64,000 nucleotides of DNA from Dactylorhiza incarnata (taxonomy: Eukaryota; Streptophyta; Magnoliopsida; Asparagales; Orchidaceae): the NCBI GenBank assembly GCA_033032865.1, contig JAWHQI010000001.1:1448001-1512000 (forward strand), given 5' to 3'. The translations under genes were made by a program, and so were the position numbers. The notes below the pieces were generated by a model. The model was not told where the DNA came from. It searched no databases and saw only the letters and a program-made list of their open reading frames with translations. The number at the start of each line of letters is the position of its first letter. Positions within the stretch are counted from its first letter, which is position 1. Below are positions 42,432-55,400 of this stretch, piece after piece.

Positions 42432-42560
42432 GTATCTACTTCCGGTAGTACGATATCCTAGGAGATGTTATAGCTTTATATATTAGGACTTTTGTATATG
42501 TCATCCCTACTACTGTATATCTGTGAAAAGCTTATGATCATAATATATATATGTTATCAG
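42432..42560 (+). other. Putative 129-nt intron between gag and protease
   Basis: The AT-rich segment starts GTATCT and ends TTATCAG, sits in GC-rich coding sequence and contains in-frame stops. Removing it joins ...APDVVIG to [21 protein letters not shown] without a gap. Related gag-protease proteins are contiguous at exactly this point (PDVVTG followed by the protease strand). No target duplication flanks it, which argues against a transposon. Confidence 0.6.
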
Positions 42561-45500
42561 GTTTACTTTTGGTAGAAGGTCATCCCGCTAAAACACTGTT
42601 CGATACCGGCGCCACACATTCTTTCGTTGCACAAAACTTCATCGCTGACAAGGAGAACACGGTGCGATCATCCGGGATGTCAATCCGAATACGACTCCCG
42701 GATGGATCAGATATGACTTCCACCGAAAAGTGTTCCTTCCAAGCAATGCTAGGAGGCATAGAATTCGAAGTCAACGCAACCGTCTTGGCAATAACCGGAT
42801 TCGACATCATTCTGGGGATGGATTGGTTGGCCGAGCACAGCTCCCAAATCAATTGTTCAACTAGAGAAATCCGCTTCCAGAATCCGAATGGGCAATTTAT
42901 CACGCTAGCAGGTATACCCTCTGTCACCCGCATTATCTTAACATCTGCACAAACTGTCAAGGCAGTTCGACGGAAGGACGAGGTGTACCTAATCTACTTT
43001 GAGATGGAAGATACGACACAAGTACTCGCTAAAGTGCCTGTGATCAGGGACTTCCCAGATATCTTCCCAGAGTCCCTTCCCGGGTTGCCCCCGCAACGGG
43101 AAGTGGACTTCCAAATCGAACTTACGCAAGGAGCCCGACCAGTATCCCGAGCACCGTACCGGATGGCCCCGAGGGAACTGGACGAGCTCAAGATTCAACT
43201 ACAAGAGTTAGTCGACGCAGGATTCGTACGTCCTAGTACTTCGCCCTGGGGAGCCCTAGTACTGTTTGTTAAAAAGAAGGATGGATCTCTGCGTCTCTGC
43301 ATTGACTACAGAGAATTGAATAAACTCACTGTCCGGAATACCTATCCCCTACCCAGGATAGATGAATTGTTCGATCAGCTGCAAGGCGCGTCCGTCTTTT
43401 CCAAGATGGATTTAAGATCCGGCTACTATCAACTCAGAGTGCGAGAAGAGGACATTCCCAAGACCGCCTTCAGCTCCCGCTACGGACTGCACGAGTTCAT
43501 GGTAATGCCATTTGGGTTAACCAATGCCCCGTCCTCCTTCATGGCTTTAATGAATACTGTATTTAAACCCTTCCTGGATCATTTCGTAATAGTCTTCATA
43601 GATGATATCCTCATCTACTCGAAGAACAAAATCGATCACTCCAGGCATCTCCAAATGGTTCTGCTTAAGCTAAGAGAGCACTCGCTGTTCGCCAAGTTTA
43701 GCAAATGCGAGTTCTGGATGGAAGAAGTCGGTTTTCTGGGACACACAGTTAACAAGAACGGGGTAGCAGTGGATCAAGCCAAAGTACAAGCGGTACGAGA
43801 TTGGCCGCCACTTAAGACAGCGACAGACAGCCGAAGTTTCCTTGGCCTCGTCGGCTACTACTGTAAGTTTGTCGAAGGATTCTCCAAGATTGCGTTACCG
43901 CTTACCTCCCTCACCAAAAAGGATGTGACATTCCAGTGGTCTCCCGAGTGCGAAGCAGCGTTCATCGAACTGAATAACCGGCTGATATCGGCCCCGATCC
44001 TGACTCTCCCCTCAGGAACTGAGGGCTTCCAGATCTATGCTGATGCCTCTCTGAAAGGATTGGGAGCCGTGCTTATGAAACTTGGCAAGGTAGTTGCCTA
44101 CGCCTCACGTCAGCTCAAGCCGCACGAACTAAACTACGCCTCCCACGATCTGGAACTGGGGGCGGTAGTTTTCGCATTAAAGGTTTGGAGACACTACCTC
44201 TACGGGGTACGATGCGAGATTTTCTCCGATCATAAGAGTCTCAAGTATGTCTTCACCCAGAAGGAGCTGAACCTCCGACAACGCCGGTGGTTGGAATTTC
44301 TCTGCGATTACGACTTCGCCCTTCGGTACCACCCCAGCAAGGCTAATAAGGTTGCAGATGCCCTGAGTCGGCAGCCTCCGAGGACCGGGAGTTGGTTAGA
44401 AATGGTACCAGAGGAATTAGTCGAATCCTTGGCGGAACTGGATATTATCCTCACCACCCGTAGGAATCCGATGGAATACCAGGCCCAGCTCTACTGGATG
44501 GAGATTCAGTGCGACATCAGGGACAGGATAAGAGAAGCACAGAAGATCGACTTGGAAGCAGCCCCGATTATTCAGGCCTTGCAACATAGTGTGCAGGAAG
44601 ACTACAATTTGTTTGACGACATCCTGCAGTTCAGACACCGCATATTCATCCCCGCAGCAGAGGGAATTCGGGAAGAGATCCTTCGCGAAGCACACCAGAC
44701 AAGGTACTCAATACACCCAGGGGTAGTGAAGATGTATACATACCTACGAAGGACTTTATACTGGCCAGGAATGAAGAGGGACGTCACCAACTATATTGCG
44801 CACTGCCAGACCTGTCAACTGGTCAAGGCAGAGTGTCGAAGCCCAGGGGGCCTACTATAACCCCTGCCCATACCAGAATGGAAGTTCGAGGATATTTCCA
44901 TGGATTTTGTCCATGGCTTACCCCGATCTCGTGCAGGTAACGACTCCATATGGGTCGTAGTAGACCGCCTCACCAAGGTAGCCCGATTCATCCCGAACCG
45001 GCAAGGCGACGATGTCGACATATTAGCCCGACTATTTATTGAGCAGGTAGTCCGATTTCATGGAATACCCAAATCGATCGTCTCGGACTGCGACGGGCGC
45101 TTTACATCGAAGGAATGGAGAAGAGTGCAAGCTTATCTAGGAACCCGATTGGCATTTAGCACCGCCTTCCACCCCCAGACCGATGTGCAGACGGAAAGAA
45201 CGAACCGGACGATGGAAGACCTTCTCCGATTATGCATAGTGGAACACAACGAGCCATGGGAGCAGTTACTACCTCTGGTGGAATTTTCATATAACAACAG
45301 CTTTCAGGCAAGCATCAAGATGGCACCTTACGAAGCCCTCTACGGAAGACGCTGTCGGACCCCACTATCTTGGGCACAGGATGAGAACCCCGAAGCCTTA
45401 GGGGTCACCTACATAGACGATACCACTACCGCAATAAGGTTAATTCAAGAACGTATGCTGGAGGCACAGAGTCGTCAGGCCAAATATTATGATGCGCGTC

Positions 45501-46075
45501 ATCGGATGGTGGAATTCAACGTGGGAGATATGGTTTTCTTGAAAATTAAGCCGATGCACGGGATATCCCGAATAAAGAAGCAGAAAAAGCTGGACCCCCG
45601 CTATTTAGGCCCATATCAAGTCATCGAAAGAGTTGGCCCGGTGGCTTATAGGTTAGCTCTGCCAGCCGAACTGGGAAACCTTCACGACGTATTTCATGTC
45701 TCCTCGCTAAGACGTGTTCTACGCCAACCCGAGCAACATCTCCCCGTATCACCGACATCAGTACAATCCGACCGATCCGTCCAACTCGAACCAGTAAAGA
45801 TAGTGGACTCCAAGATCAAAGAACTGCGAAACAAAACCATCACGATGGTCAAGATCTTGTGGTCAAACTGTGGACGCGAAGAGTTTACTTGGGAACCAGA
45901 AACGCTCGTTCGAGAAAAATACCCGGCACTCTTCCCCCAGGTATATCCTTTAAACCCCTACTTTAGCCAATTTTCGGGGACGAAAATCTCTTTATTTTTA
46001 TTGGATTGTAACATTCCGACATTTATTGGGCCACTAGACCCTAGTGAGCCCAATAAAAGTAGGCCCGAGCAGTAG
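42561..46075 (+). pseudogene. Pol of Tekay-like gypsy: PR, RT, RH, IN, chromodomain-like end
   Basis: Protease has [10 protein letters not shown] (42599 on). RT shows [56 protein letters not shown] and the catalytic FIDD (43595-43606). RNase H begins [14 protein letters not shown]. Integrase has the zinc motif ([10 protein letters not shown]...CQTCQ) and the core (SMDFVHGLPRS, SDCDGRFTS, HPQTDVQTERTNR), then GPYQVIERVG, VFHVSSLRR and a C-terminal chromodomain-like PVKIVDSKIKELRN...WSNCGREEFTWE. A single stop, TAA at 44858-44860, lies where relatives have glutamine (LLQPLPIPEW), fitting C to T. Otherwise open over 1170 codons. The last 23 codons and the stop fall inside the right LTR, so LTR and gene overlap by 69 bp. 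Confidence 0.93.
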
Positions 46076-46997
46076 AAATCTACCATTTTAAGTAATGTTG
46101 CGCGCCGCAACTAAGTCATTAGGGTATAGTTACCAGATGAACCCCGAACTGACTTCCGTCAGTTCCGTTAGACTCGTATGAACAATACGAGCGCAACGGA
46201 ATTCGTTGCACTTCAATCCGAGGTCGTTTGGAGAAAACGCCCATTTCGAGTATCGTAGCGCGCCACTACCTCATTATTATGAATAGTGACCGTACGAACC
46301 CCGAATTGACTTCTGTCAGTTCCGTTATACTCGTATGAACAATACGAGCGCAACGGAATTCGTTGCACTTCAATCCGAGGTCGTTTGGAGAAAACGACCA
46401 TTTCGAGTATCGTAGCGCGCCACTACCTCATTATTATGAATAGTAACCGTACGAACCCCGAATTGACTTCCGTCAGTTCCGTTAGACTTGTATGAACAAT
46501 ACGAGCGCAACGGAATTCATTGCACTTCAATCCGAGGTCGTTTGGAGAAAACGACCATTTCGAGTGTCGTAGCACGCCACTACCTCATTATTATGAATAG
46601 TGACCGTACGAACCCCGAATTGACTTCCGTCAGTTCCGTTAGACTCGTTTGAACAATACGAGCGCAACGGAATTCGTTGCACCTCAATCCGAGGTCATTT
46701 GGAGAAAACGACCATTTCGGGTATCATAGCGCGCCTCTACCTCATTATTATGAATAGTGACCGTACGAACCCCGAATTGACTTCCGTCAGTTCCGTTAGA
46801 CTCGTATGAACAATACGAGCGCAATGGAATTCATTGCACTTCGATTCGAGGTCGTATGGAGAGTATGCCATTTTAGGGCTATGCAGACCACATCAGTGCA
46901 ACACACGAAATATAAAGCGCACGAACCCGGCATCAGCCCCGGCGAATCATAATGGACCCCTGGATCATGGAGGACCCCGCCCTAAGTTGACTTGGTC

Positions 46998-47039
<42 letters not shown>

Positions 47040-50000
47040 AAAAAACTCAAATTTGTTAAAGAAAAAGGGGGGGGGGGGAGAAAGAAAGCCCCCCCCCCCC
47101 CCCCAAGAAAAGGGGCTGCCCATGAATAGGCAGCCCCTATTTGGGGAAAAGTGGGCTGGAGAGAGAGATGGGAGGGGAGGGGGAGAAAATATCTCCCCTT
47201 CCCTTATCCCCACGTGGGGGAAAAGGAGGAGAGGGGGGGGGGGGGGGGGGGGAGAGAGCTCCCCCTTCCTATAAAAGGAAGGGGCATCCCCTCTCAAACC
47301 CCGCACCCCACTCACTCTCCCTCTCATCCCCTCCCTGCCACCGAGCCACCTCCTCCTCCTCCACCTTGCCGGAGCAAGCCACCCAGCCGAGCCACCTCCT
47401 CCTCCTCCCTCATGGCCAGCCGCCCCTCCACCACCCGAGCCCCTCACCCTCAGGTAGAAGACCTCCCCCTCCTCCTTCCTACCTCCCGGGGAAGACCCCC
47501 CCTCTCTCTGTCGCCGGAGCGCCGCCGGCCGCCGCCCCGAGCCTTGCAAGGCTCGGGGAGGTGGCCGGCCGTGGAAGTCTCCTCTCCCAGTGCCGGTGGT
47601 GGCGCCGGGGGGGGGGGGGGAGTGGGTCCCCCTCGGGGACCTCGGCGCTGGCACAGGGGAGACGGTCGGGCCGCCGGCGGACACGGCCGGCGGTACCCGT
47701 GGCCTCCTCCTCCTCCCCGTTTTTCCTGTAGGGGGATAACCCCCTCCCCCGGCGGCGGCCGGCGACTCCAGGCCGCCGGACCACCGCCGGAAGGTTGCCC
47801 CCTCCCCGGCGCCCCGACCAGGGGCAGCAGGGAGGGCCGTGCATGAGGAGGCGGTGGCGCAGTAAGCCGGCATTGCCCGTGCCGGCTACGCCGCGCCTCC
47901 CCGTCCTCTCTGTCTCTCTTTCCGGTGGGGTCCGGCGGCGCCAGGCCGCCGGGACACCACCGGAGTGGGCGCCGTCCCCCGGCGCACCGACCGGGGGCGG
48001 CACCGGAGGCCCCCCCTCAGCGGAGGCGGCGGCGTAGCGGGCCTGCATGGCCCATGCATGCCACGCCACCCCCTCCCGCCTCCTTTATAACCCTCCCCCG
48101 GCGGTGGCCGGCGGCGCCAGGCCGCCGAACCACCACTGGAGGAGTCGCCGGCCCCTGTCGCACCGACCGGGGGCGTTTCCCCGCACCCCAAGCGGAGGTG
48201 GTGGCGCGGCGAGCATGCACGGTGCATGCAGGCCCGCCACCGCCCCTGTCCCCCTTCCTGCAGCACTCCCGGCGGGGGCCGGCGGCGCCAGGCCGCCGGA
48301 CCACCACTGGAGTGGTCGTCGGCCCCCGGCGCACCGTCCGGGGGCGGCGCCGGCCCCAGCCGGCCGCTGCCCGGCGGCCACCCGAGATTAATCGGGGGCC
48401 GCACGATCTCCCCCCGGAGATCCAGCGGCCCCCGTAATCTCATTGCCGCCCACCTCAGCATGTGCGCCCCCCTCAGCGGATCCCCCACTGATCCGCTGTG
48501 GGGGCCGCGGGAGGGCGCAGGGTGCAAAACCCCTGCACCTCTTCCCTGCCCGATTCGCACCCCAAATAGTTTTTTTTTCCTATTTTAATTTCCTGAGGCA
48601 AAACAGGGCAGTTTCAGAAAAAGTTTTCTAAATGAAAAATGTGCCCCACCCTAAGGGGCACCTACTGTAATTTTTTTGGGATTTTTAGGATGAGTTTTAC
48701 TATTTTTAAAACCCCCTATAAAGTTTATTTTAAGGAAATTAAAGCCCAAATGAGTGGGGAAAAATCACCCAAAATTCATGAGCCCTAGTTAGGACATATT
48801 TCACCTACCATCAAAACCTCAAGGGATAAGTCCTTCATTTGGTCATTTAAATGCTTTTATAAGCAAAAATAAACGCCCGAAAAAGAGCGAAATTCATCGA
48901 AATGAATCGGCGCCCCCTCGACGCATATTTTTAAATGCTTATTAAAAATTATGCATATCTATCCAAGGAATCGACTAAGCTCGAAATATCGACGCGAAAA
49001 TCAGAACGAAATCGCGGCGCGGCGCCGAAATTTAACCCCGCCGCGACAATAATAAAAGAACGGAGTCGACGATCGAAGCCTCCTCTTATGGAGTGATTGG
49101 ACTACTAACCCTTTCTTTTATGCTGTTACTGCTTTCCGTACTTTCCGTTAAATCCAGTCTCGCACTGGTCCCCCGCACTTACTTTCTGCACTTTCATTTA
49201 AATCCAGTATCGCACTGGTCCTGTCATTATGGCCTCTGCTTTCGGCCTACTTTTCTGTTTATCATTATGGCCTCTGCTTTCGGCCTACTTTTCTGCTTAT
49301 TACCATGGCCTCTGCCTTCGGCCTACTTTTCTGTTTATCAATATGGCCTCTGCTTTCGGCCTACTTTTCTGCTTATTACCATGACCCCTGCTTTCGGCCT
49401 ACTTTTCTGCTGATTACCATGGCCTCTGCTTTCGGCCTACTTTTCTGCTTATTACCATGGCCTCTGCTTTCGGCCTACTTTTCAGCTTATTGATATGGCC
49501 TCTGCTTTCGGCCTACATTTCTGCTTAGTGTTATGGCCCCTGCCTTCGGCCTAATTTATTTGCTAATGCAGAGCTGTCATGGCAACCATGCGGTGCTTAT
49601 CCTCCCTTCTACGAGGCCTTAGTTGGGGAAAACCCGGAGTTGAGTCCCTCCTCCCAGGTTAGCCCCAAGCAAGGAGCCCTCATACCGCTAATCCTCCCGG
49701 TCAGAGGTCGTGTGACCGGTCGAGTAGAATTGCCACGTCACTTATGTGCTTGTTTTTATATAAAGCGGGTGAAGATTGTTTGGGAGTGGCGGGTTGGTCA
49801 TGCTCGCAGACCGTTCGTACCGGTGCGGGTGGGTTGACGACTCATGGCGACAGGGAGATGTGCACAACGGGTTATCACCCTCCGAGCCTGTAGTTTTGCC
49901 TCCACTGGTCGGCCTACAAATCGGCTCGCCGGATGTCGCTCACATCCAGTTGGTACACCAAGTTGTACATGAGGGCCTGAATGATACAGTACGACTACAT

Positions 50001-50793
50001 TCAGAAGTGGCAAGACTGGCCACTGTCACCGACGGCCACATCGGTGAGGCCCGCGGGGTTAGTTCCCCTGCTTGAAGAAAATCGGTCTAAACTGTGTCGA
50101 CACAGGGTGTTTTGTGTGCGTACAGGTTTGAATTCCTGTGTGTGTGTATCTGCGCATTATAGTGTTGTGTACTTACTATACGGCGCGATTACGGGCTTCA
50201 GGGCGGGAGGCCCTATATATACGTGGATATATATATGTTTACCTACTGCTAACCCTCTACCGCTTCGGCTATTTCATTTATGTCCTTTAGCCGCCCCCGG
50301 ATGAGGATCCGGGGAGGGGATGTATTCTTCTACTTAGCTCTGTGACTAAAGGTTATTTCTTATAACCAATCACAGGAAACGGGACAGCACGAAGCCCCCA
50401 CCCCGCAGGATGAGTTACGAGCCTTAGAGATGGCCCGATCAGACACCCCAGCCTCTCCTCCTATCTTCAGAGACGTGAGTTCGAGAGTATAAGGACTAGC
50501 CTAGGGCTCCCTTTTGTTTTAGACTATGTAGCCCTCGAGGCAATGTTTTGTAAAACGATAGGCCCCGGCCATATTTAAATATGTAATATAATCAGCATGC
50601 TTAGCTTTTCTTATTTTGATTGCTTCCGCTATGCGTTCTGATGTGTTGTGATGATTCTTGTGCCTGACAAAGAGACCGCTCAACGCTTGAGAGGGTGGGA
50701 CGTCGCCACCCGGAAAGCACTGGGTAGTCCTCTTTCGGCAGTAAGATCCCCCCTCCCTGAACCCGGTTCAGTCTGGGGAGGGGGGGTCTTACA
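46007..50793 (+). repeat. Gypsy right LTR (4787 bp)
   Basis: Begins TGTAACATTCCG and ends TCTTACA, followed by GCAGG. It contains the 157-bp tandem repeats (46135-46860), a 30-C run (47000-47029) followed by 16 A, the hairpin GGGGCTGCC/GGCAGCCCC near 47115, TATA box 47270-47277, GC-rich units (47300-48560), the 38-bp array (49225-49560) and the leader exon (50430-50474). The uninterrupted tract at 47089-47104 is the empty site of the gag-only array. Confidence 0.93.
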
Positions 50794-50798
50794 GCAGG

Positions 50799-51620
50799 AA
50801 CCTCTTGCCCTTCATCGACATGATTGTGGAGATCCATGCTTTCAACCCCTAGCAGTTTTCGGGGAATCGAAGACTACAGATTTTGGTTTTGGAGAAGAGG
50901 AACAGTGCAGATTGCTTCAAGAATGTACAAGCCCTACAGATTTGGGTCTGTTTCCTTCTTCAGCATCTTGAGGAAGAGCTGGGATGCAACTTCTGCTTCA
51001 GATCTGGAGATTGCATGCCTGATTAGCTTTTCTCTAGTGGTTTAGTATTCCACTTTGGGTTAACAACCTCACACAGAATTACTTTCCTGGTTTGGTTTGA
51101 GGCCTCATTCCTTCTACAGGTACTTCTAATGCTTTTCATTACAAGTAATTATATATATACGTTCATAAAGATCTCTTTTATTTGAATTGCTATCACATTA
51201 AGAAAATTTTGGGTATATCATATACGATCAAAATCTAGTATTTGGAGATTTCTAAATTCATGTGTATATACATACTTGACTTTTGATTTCAGATTTTGTG
51301 GTTGATACTTGTGTGCATTATTTATGTCAATCCTCATCGTTGTTGATGGCGGCCACGATAAAGCACGAGCGAGAAACGACAAACAGTATACATTAATTTC
51401 CGTACTTTAGCAGTATACTTGTTTGCTTCTCTTAATTAATTGTGTTCTTAATTTAGAATAATTATTTAGAAATATAATTTTGCATTTAGTACTCCAATAG
51501 AGACTAATAGTTTTGAATAAGATGATCCTGCATCATTCATTGTCGTTGCATTCAGTGTTCTGTGTTGTCCTAAATTTTCGATAACACAATTAGGCGTAGC
51601 GACACTATATTTTACTAACA
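50799..51620 (+). repeat. Copia left LTR, second part
   Basis: Resumes AACCTCTTGCCC and ends TTACTAACA. Matches 57237-58059. Confidence 0.93.
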
Positions 51621-52404
51621 GTTGGTATTCGAGCGAACTTATTTCAATTCTATTAATCTCATTAATTATTTGGAGTGCGATTAATTTATAATTAATTTCA
51701 TAAAGAACACCAAATTAGAAAACCCATTTTGTTTGAGAGAAATAAAATAAGGAGCTGTTTTCTAAAAGTGCATTCATTGAAACAGTCCAAGACAGTCGTC
51801 GTGTCTCTTTAAGGCGATTAAGTGCCCACGCGTCATTAATCTAAGAACACGACATGCATCTTAGAGCAATATTCAGATATCTCGGTGTGAAAGGGTCTTA
51901 TAGGTTGATAAGATTTGTAGCCGCCAAAGTGGCCGTTTCGAGTCAGCCTGTGAGATTACGGTTTCACATGTTTTAGGGATTTCTCTGAGACTAGTGCACA
52001 ATCATTCACCCAAAGGTGGTGCTTGCGCAATAGGTTCGGAGGGATACACTCGGACATTTGGACGGTAGTGCGGGGCTCTAGTAATCTATTCGCCCAAAGG
52101 TGGTAGATCTACGAAAAGCTCAAGCGTAACTGTTGCTCGTTCGTGTGTGGAGAATTACTAATTGCGTGGCGCGTAGTCTGCCCAAAGTTGTTGCCCGCTG
52201 ACGCACCTGGATTCTCCGTTTAGTGTGCTATTTAGGGTTTTTAGCCACTGTTGCTCTATTTGTCAAATCCTTTTTTATTTTCTCTCTTTTTAGTCACCTT
52301 CATCGTCCATAAAAATATTAGACGACTATCAAAAATTCATTGAGTCGAACTTCGAAAATTCTAAGTTCGACATTAAGTCTGCTCCACATAAGGTAGATAC
52401 AGAA
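51621..52404 (+). other. Copia leader with primer site
   Basis: TGGTATTCGAGC (51623-51634) is a degenerate Met-type primer site. The remaining leader is AT-rich, with no gene recognised; TCGCCCAAAGGTGG-like words repeat three times (about 52005-52190). Confidence 0.65.
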
Positions 52405-55400
52405 ATGGCCACGAGTACCAACCAACATGCAGCTCTTATAGCGACTTTCACTTAATCTGATAGAGATCACTATGATCTCATTACCCGGTGTGTTGCTAAT
52501 AAGGAGAAATCAAATAACAACGAGACTCACACCGCAATACATATAATCAAGCTCTCGTTTCAGAAGAAGTCCAAAACTCCCTATAGAGCTCATGAGGGAC
52601 ACGCTTCAGATACTAGGGACACTACTGAAAAGAAGCCTCTCACTTTCTTCTTCTGTAAGAAGAAGGGACACGTGAAGATGGAGTGGATAAAGGTTAAAGC
52701 TTGGATCGAGCGGCGTGGTTTCACTCCTAAAGTTAGCCCTTTGGCATTAGTCCTTTGTGAGTCCAATTTAATTGAAGCCCCGTCCAGTTCCTGGTGGATT
52801 GATAGTGGAGCAACGAATCACGTTGATTTCACATTGCATGGATTCATTAGAAGGAGGAGGCCAAATAAGGGTGAGTGTAGACTCACGGTAGGCAACAACG
52901 CTGAAGTAGAGGTGGAGTTTATTGGAGACGTATGTTTATTTCTAACTTCTGGTTATGAACTATATTTAAGAGACATTTTCTATATTCCTTCATTTAGAAG
53001 GAACTTGATTTCAGTCTCCGCATTAGATAAACTTAATTATGGCTTTAACATTCTGGGTGGTTCAATTAATATTTCTTTTGAATCACGAGTTATAGGCCAA
53101 TGTTCATTATCTGGCGGATTGTATAGTTTATGTCTAACTCCTACAAACATTTATGCAACCTCCTTTAATGTAGAGCGCGTTGCCAGTAAAAGATCACTAC
53201 TTAAGGAAAAATTGTTCATGTTGTGGCATAAATGTTTGGGCCACATTTCTAGGGAGAGAGTGGAGAGATTAATGAAGGAGAATATTCTCCCTACTCTTGA
53301 CTTCAGCGACCTAGAGACATGCGTCGATTGTTGTAGAGACAAGATGTCCAAGATTAAGAAGAAGGGCTCCACACGTAGTCTTGATTTATTAGAAGTTATT
53401 CATACGGACATTAGTGGTCCTTATTCCACTACCCTTTGTAAGAGCACTTACTTCATTACTTTCATTGATGACTACTCCCGTTTCGGGTATTTGTACTTAA
53501 TTAAGGAAAAGTCTGAATCTCTTGACAAATTCAAGATTTTCAAGACTGAAGTTGAGAAACAAATAGGGAAAGTCATCAAGATTGTTCGGTCTAACAGAGG
53601 TGGCGAGTATTTTGGTAGATATGATGCATCTGGGTAACATAAAGGTCTGTTTGCCAGATACTTGGGCATTGTTGCCCAATACTCCATGCCGGGTAGTCCT
53701 GAGCAAAATGGTGTGGCCGAAAGGCGTAATCGCACCCTTAAGGAAATGATGAGGAGTATGATGAGTAGGACTAATCTTTCTGAGTTTTTGTGGGGTGAGG
53801 GACTTAAGACTGCGGTGTACATCCTTAATAGAGTACCTTCAAAATCAGTACCCAAAACACCTTACGAGTTGTGGACTGGTAGGCGACCTAGCCTTAATCA
53901 TTTACGCATTTGGGGTTGCCCTGCAGAAGTCCGTTTATATAACCCATCAGTGAGTAAAATTGCCCCTAGATCTTGTCGCTGCCATTTCATAGGCGACCCA
54001 GATCATTCTAAGGGATTTAAGTTCTATTCCCCTTTAGGAGGACCCAGAATAGTGGAATCACAAAGAGCTAAGTTCTTAGAGTTAGATGTTGCCGATGAAC
54101 CAAGTTGCTCTCACTCTATTAGTGAAGTCTAGGAGATTGTGCCTATTAATTTGACAGTGCCCGTATTGGAGAACCATGTGGTGCCTGAACCTATGATAGA
54201 ACCTGTAGAGGAAGTGGAACTGGTTTTGCCACCGATTCCAATTGAGATTCCTCCACAGATTCAGGAGGATTGTCTGCCCACTAGGAGATCTATTAGGCAG
54301 AGGAGGACAACGATTTCCTCAGACTATGAAGTTTACTTAGGAGAGAGTGATTTTGACATTGGTCATATAGTTGACCCAGTGACATTTGAGGAGGCTGTTT
54401 CTGGACCTCAAATTGATTTGTGGTGGGAGGCAATGAAAGACGAGATGGAGTCTATGAAGCTGAATAAAGTTTGGGAGTTAGTTGAGTTACCTAAGGGTTG
54501 CAAACCCATTGGTTCTAAATGGGTGTTTAAGACCAAAAAGGACTCCAAAGGGAAGGTCGAGCGGTTTAAAGCAAGACTGGTAGCCAAGGTATTTACACAG
54601 AGAGAAGGTATCGATTATAAAGAGACGTTTTCTCCTGTTTCCTCTAAAGACTCTTTTAGAGTAATAATGGCGCGTGTAGCTCATTATGTTTTGGAGTTAC
54701 ACCAGATGGATGTTAAGACCGCATTCTTGAATGGCGATCTTGTCGAAGAAGTCTATATGGTGCAGCCCAAGGGTTTCAAGTCCGGTCATACTGACCAACT
54801 TGTATGTAAGCTTAATAAATCCCTATATGGTCTGAAGCAGGCTTCTAGACAGTGGTATTTAAAATTCGATGAGGTTGTCACTTCATTTGGTTTGGAAGAA
54901 AATAAGGTAGACCGTTGCATATATCTCAAGATCAGTGGGAGCAAATTCATCTTCTTAATTTTATATGTAGATGACATTCTGCTTGCGAGTAGTGATTTGG
55001 CGCTATTGCATGAATCTAAGAAATTTTTGTCAAAGCATTTTGATATGAAAGATCTTGGATAAGCGTCTTTTGTTCTAGGGGTTGAGATCATTAGGGATCG
55101 ATCTCATCGTACATTTGCACTTTCTCAGAAAGCATATATAGAGCGTGTACTTGAGAGGTTTAGCATGCATGAATGTAAGCCTGGAGATGTACCTGTGATT
55201 AAGGGTGATAAGCTGAGCTTGTCACAATGTCCCAGGAACGATACAGAGAGAGAGTGCATGAAAGATATACCTTATGCTAGTGCGGTAGGCAGTTTGATGT
55301 ATGCTCAAGTCTGTACCAGACCGGACATTGCTTTCGCAGTAGGACTTCTAGGCAGACATCAGTCGAACCCAAGACCCGCTCATTAGGTGGCTGCCAAGAA

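Larger units (their letters stand above)
17107..50793 (+). mobile_element. Tekay/Del-like Ty3/gypsy element with 4.8-kb LTRs, TSD GCAGG
   Basis: The left LTR is 17107-18168 plus 37320-41029 (about 4.77 kb) and the right LTR is 46007-50793 (4787 bp), both TGTAACAT...TCTTACA. The duplication GCAGG is at 17102-17106 and 50794-50798; the empty site is readable in the copia right LTR near 57231. Gag, protease, RT, RNase H, integrase and a C-terminal chromodomain-like segment lie between. The pol order and the end motif place it near Tekay/Del. The left LTR was itself invaded by the gag-only array. Confidence 0.93.

Noticed and set aside
42580..42960. Minus-strand ORFs opposite gypsy and copia pol
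   Set aside because: Shadow frames of the well-supported plus-strand pol; no domain of their own.
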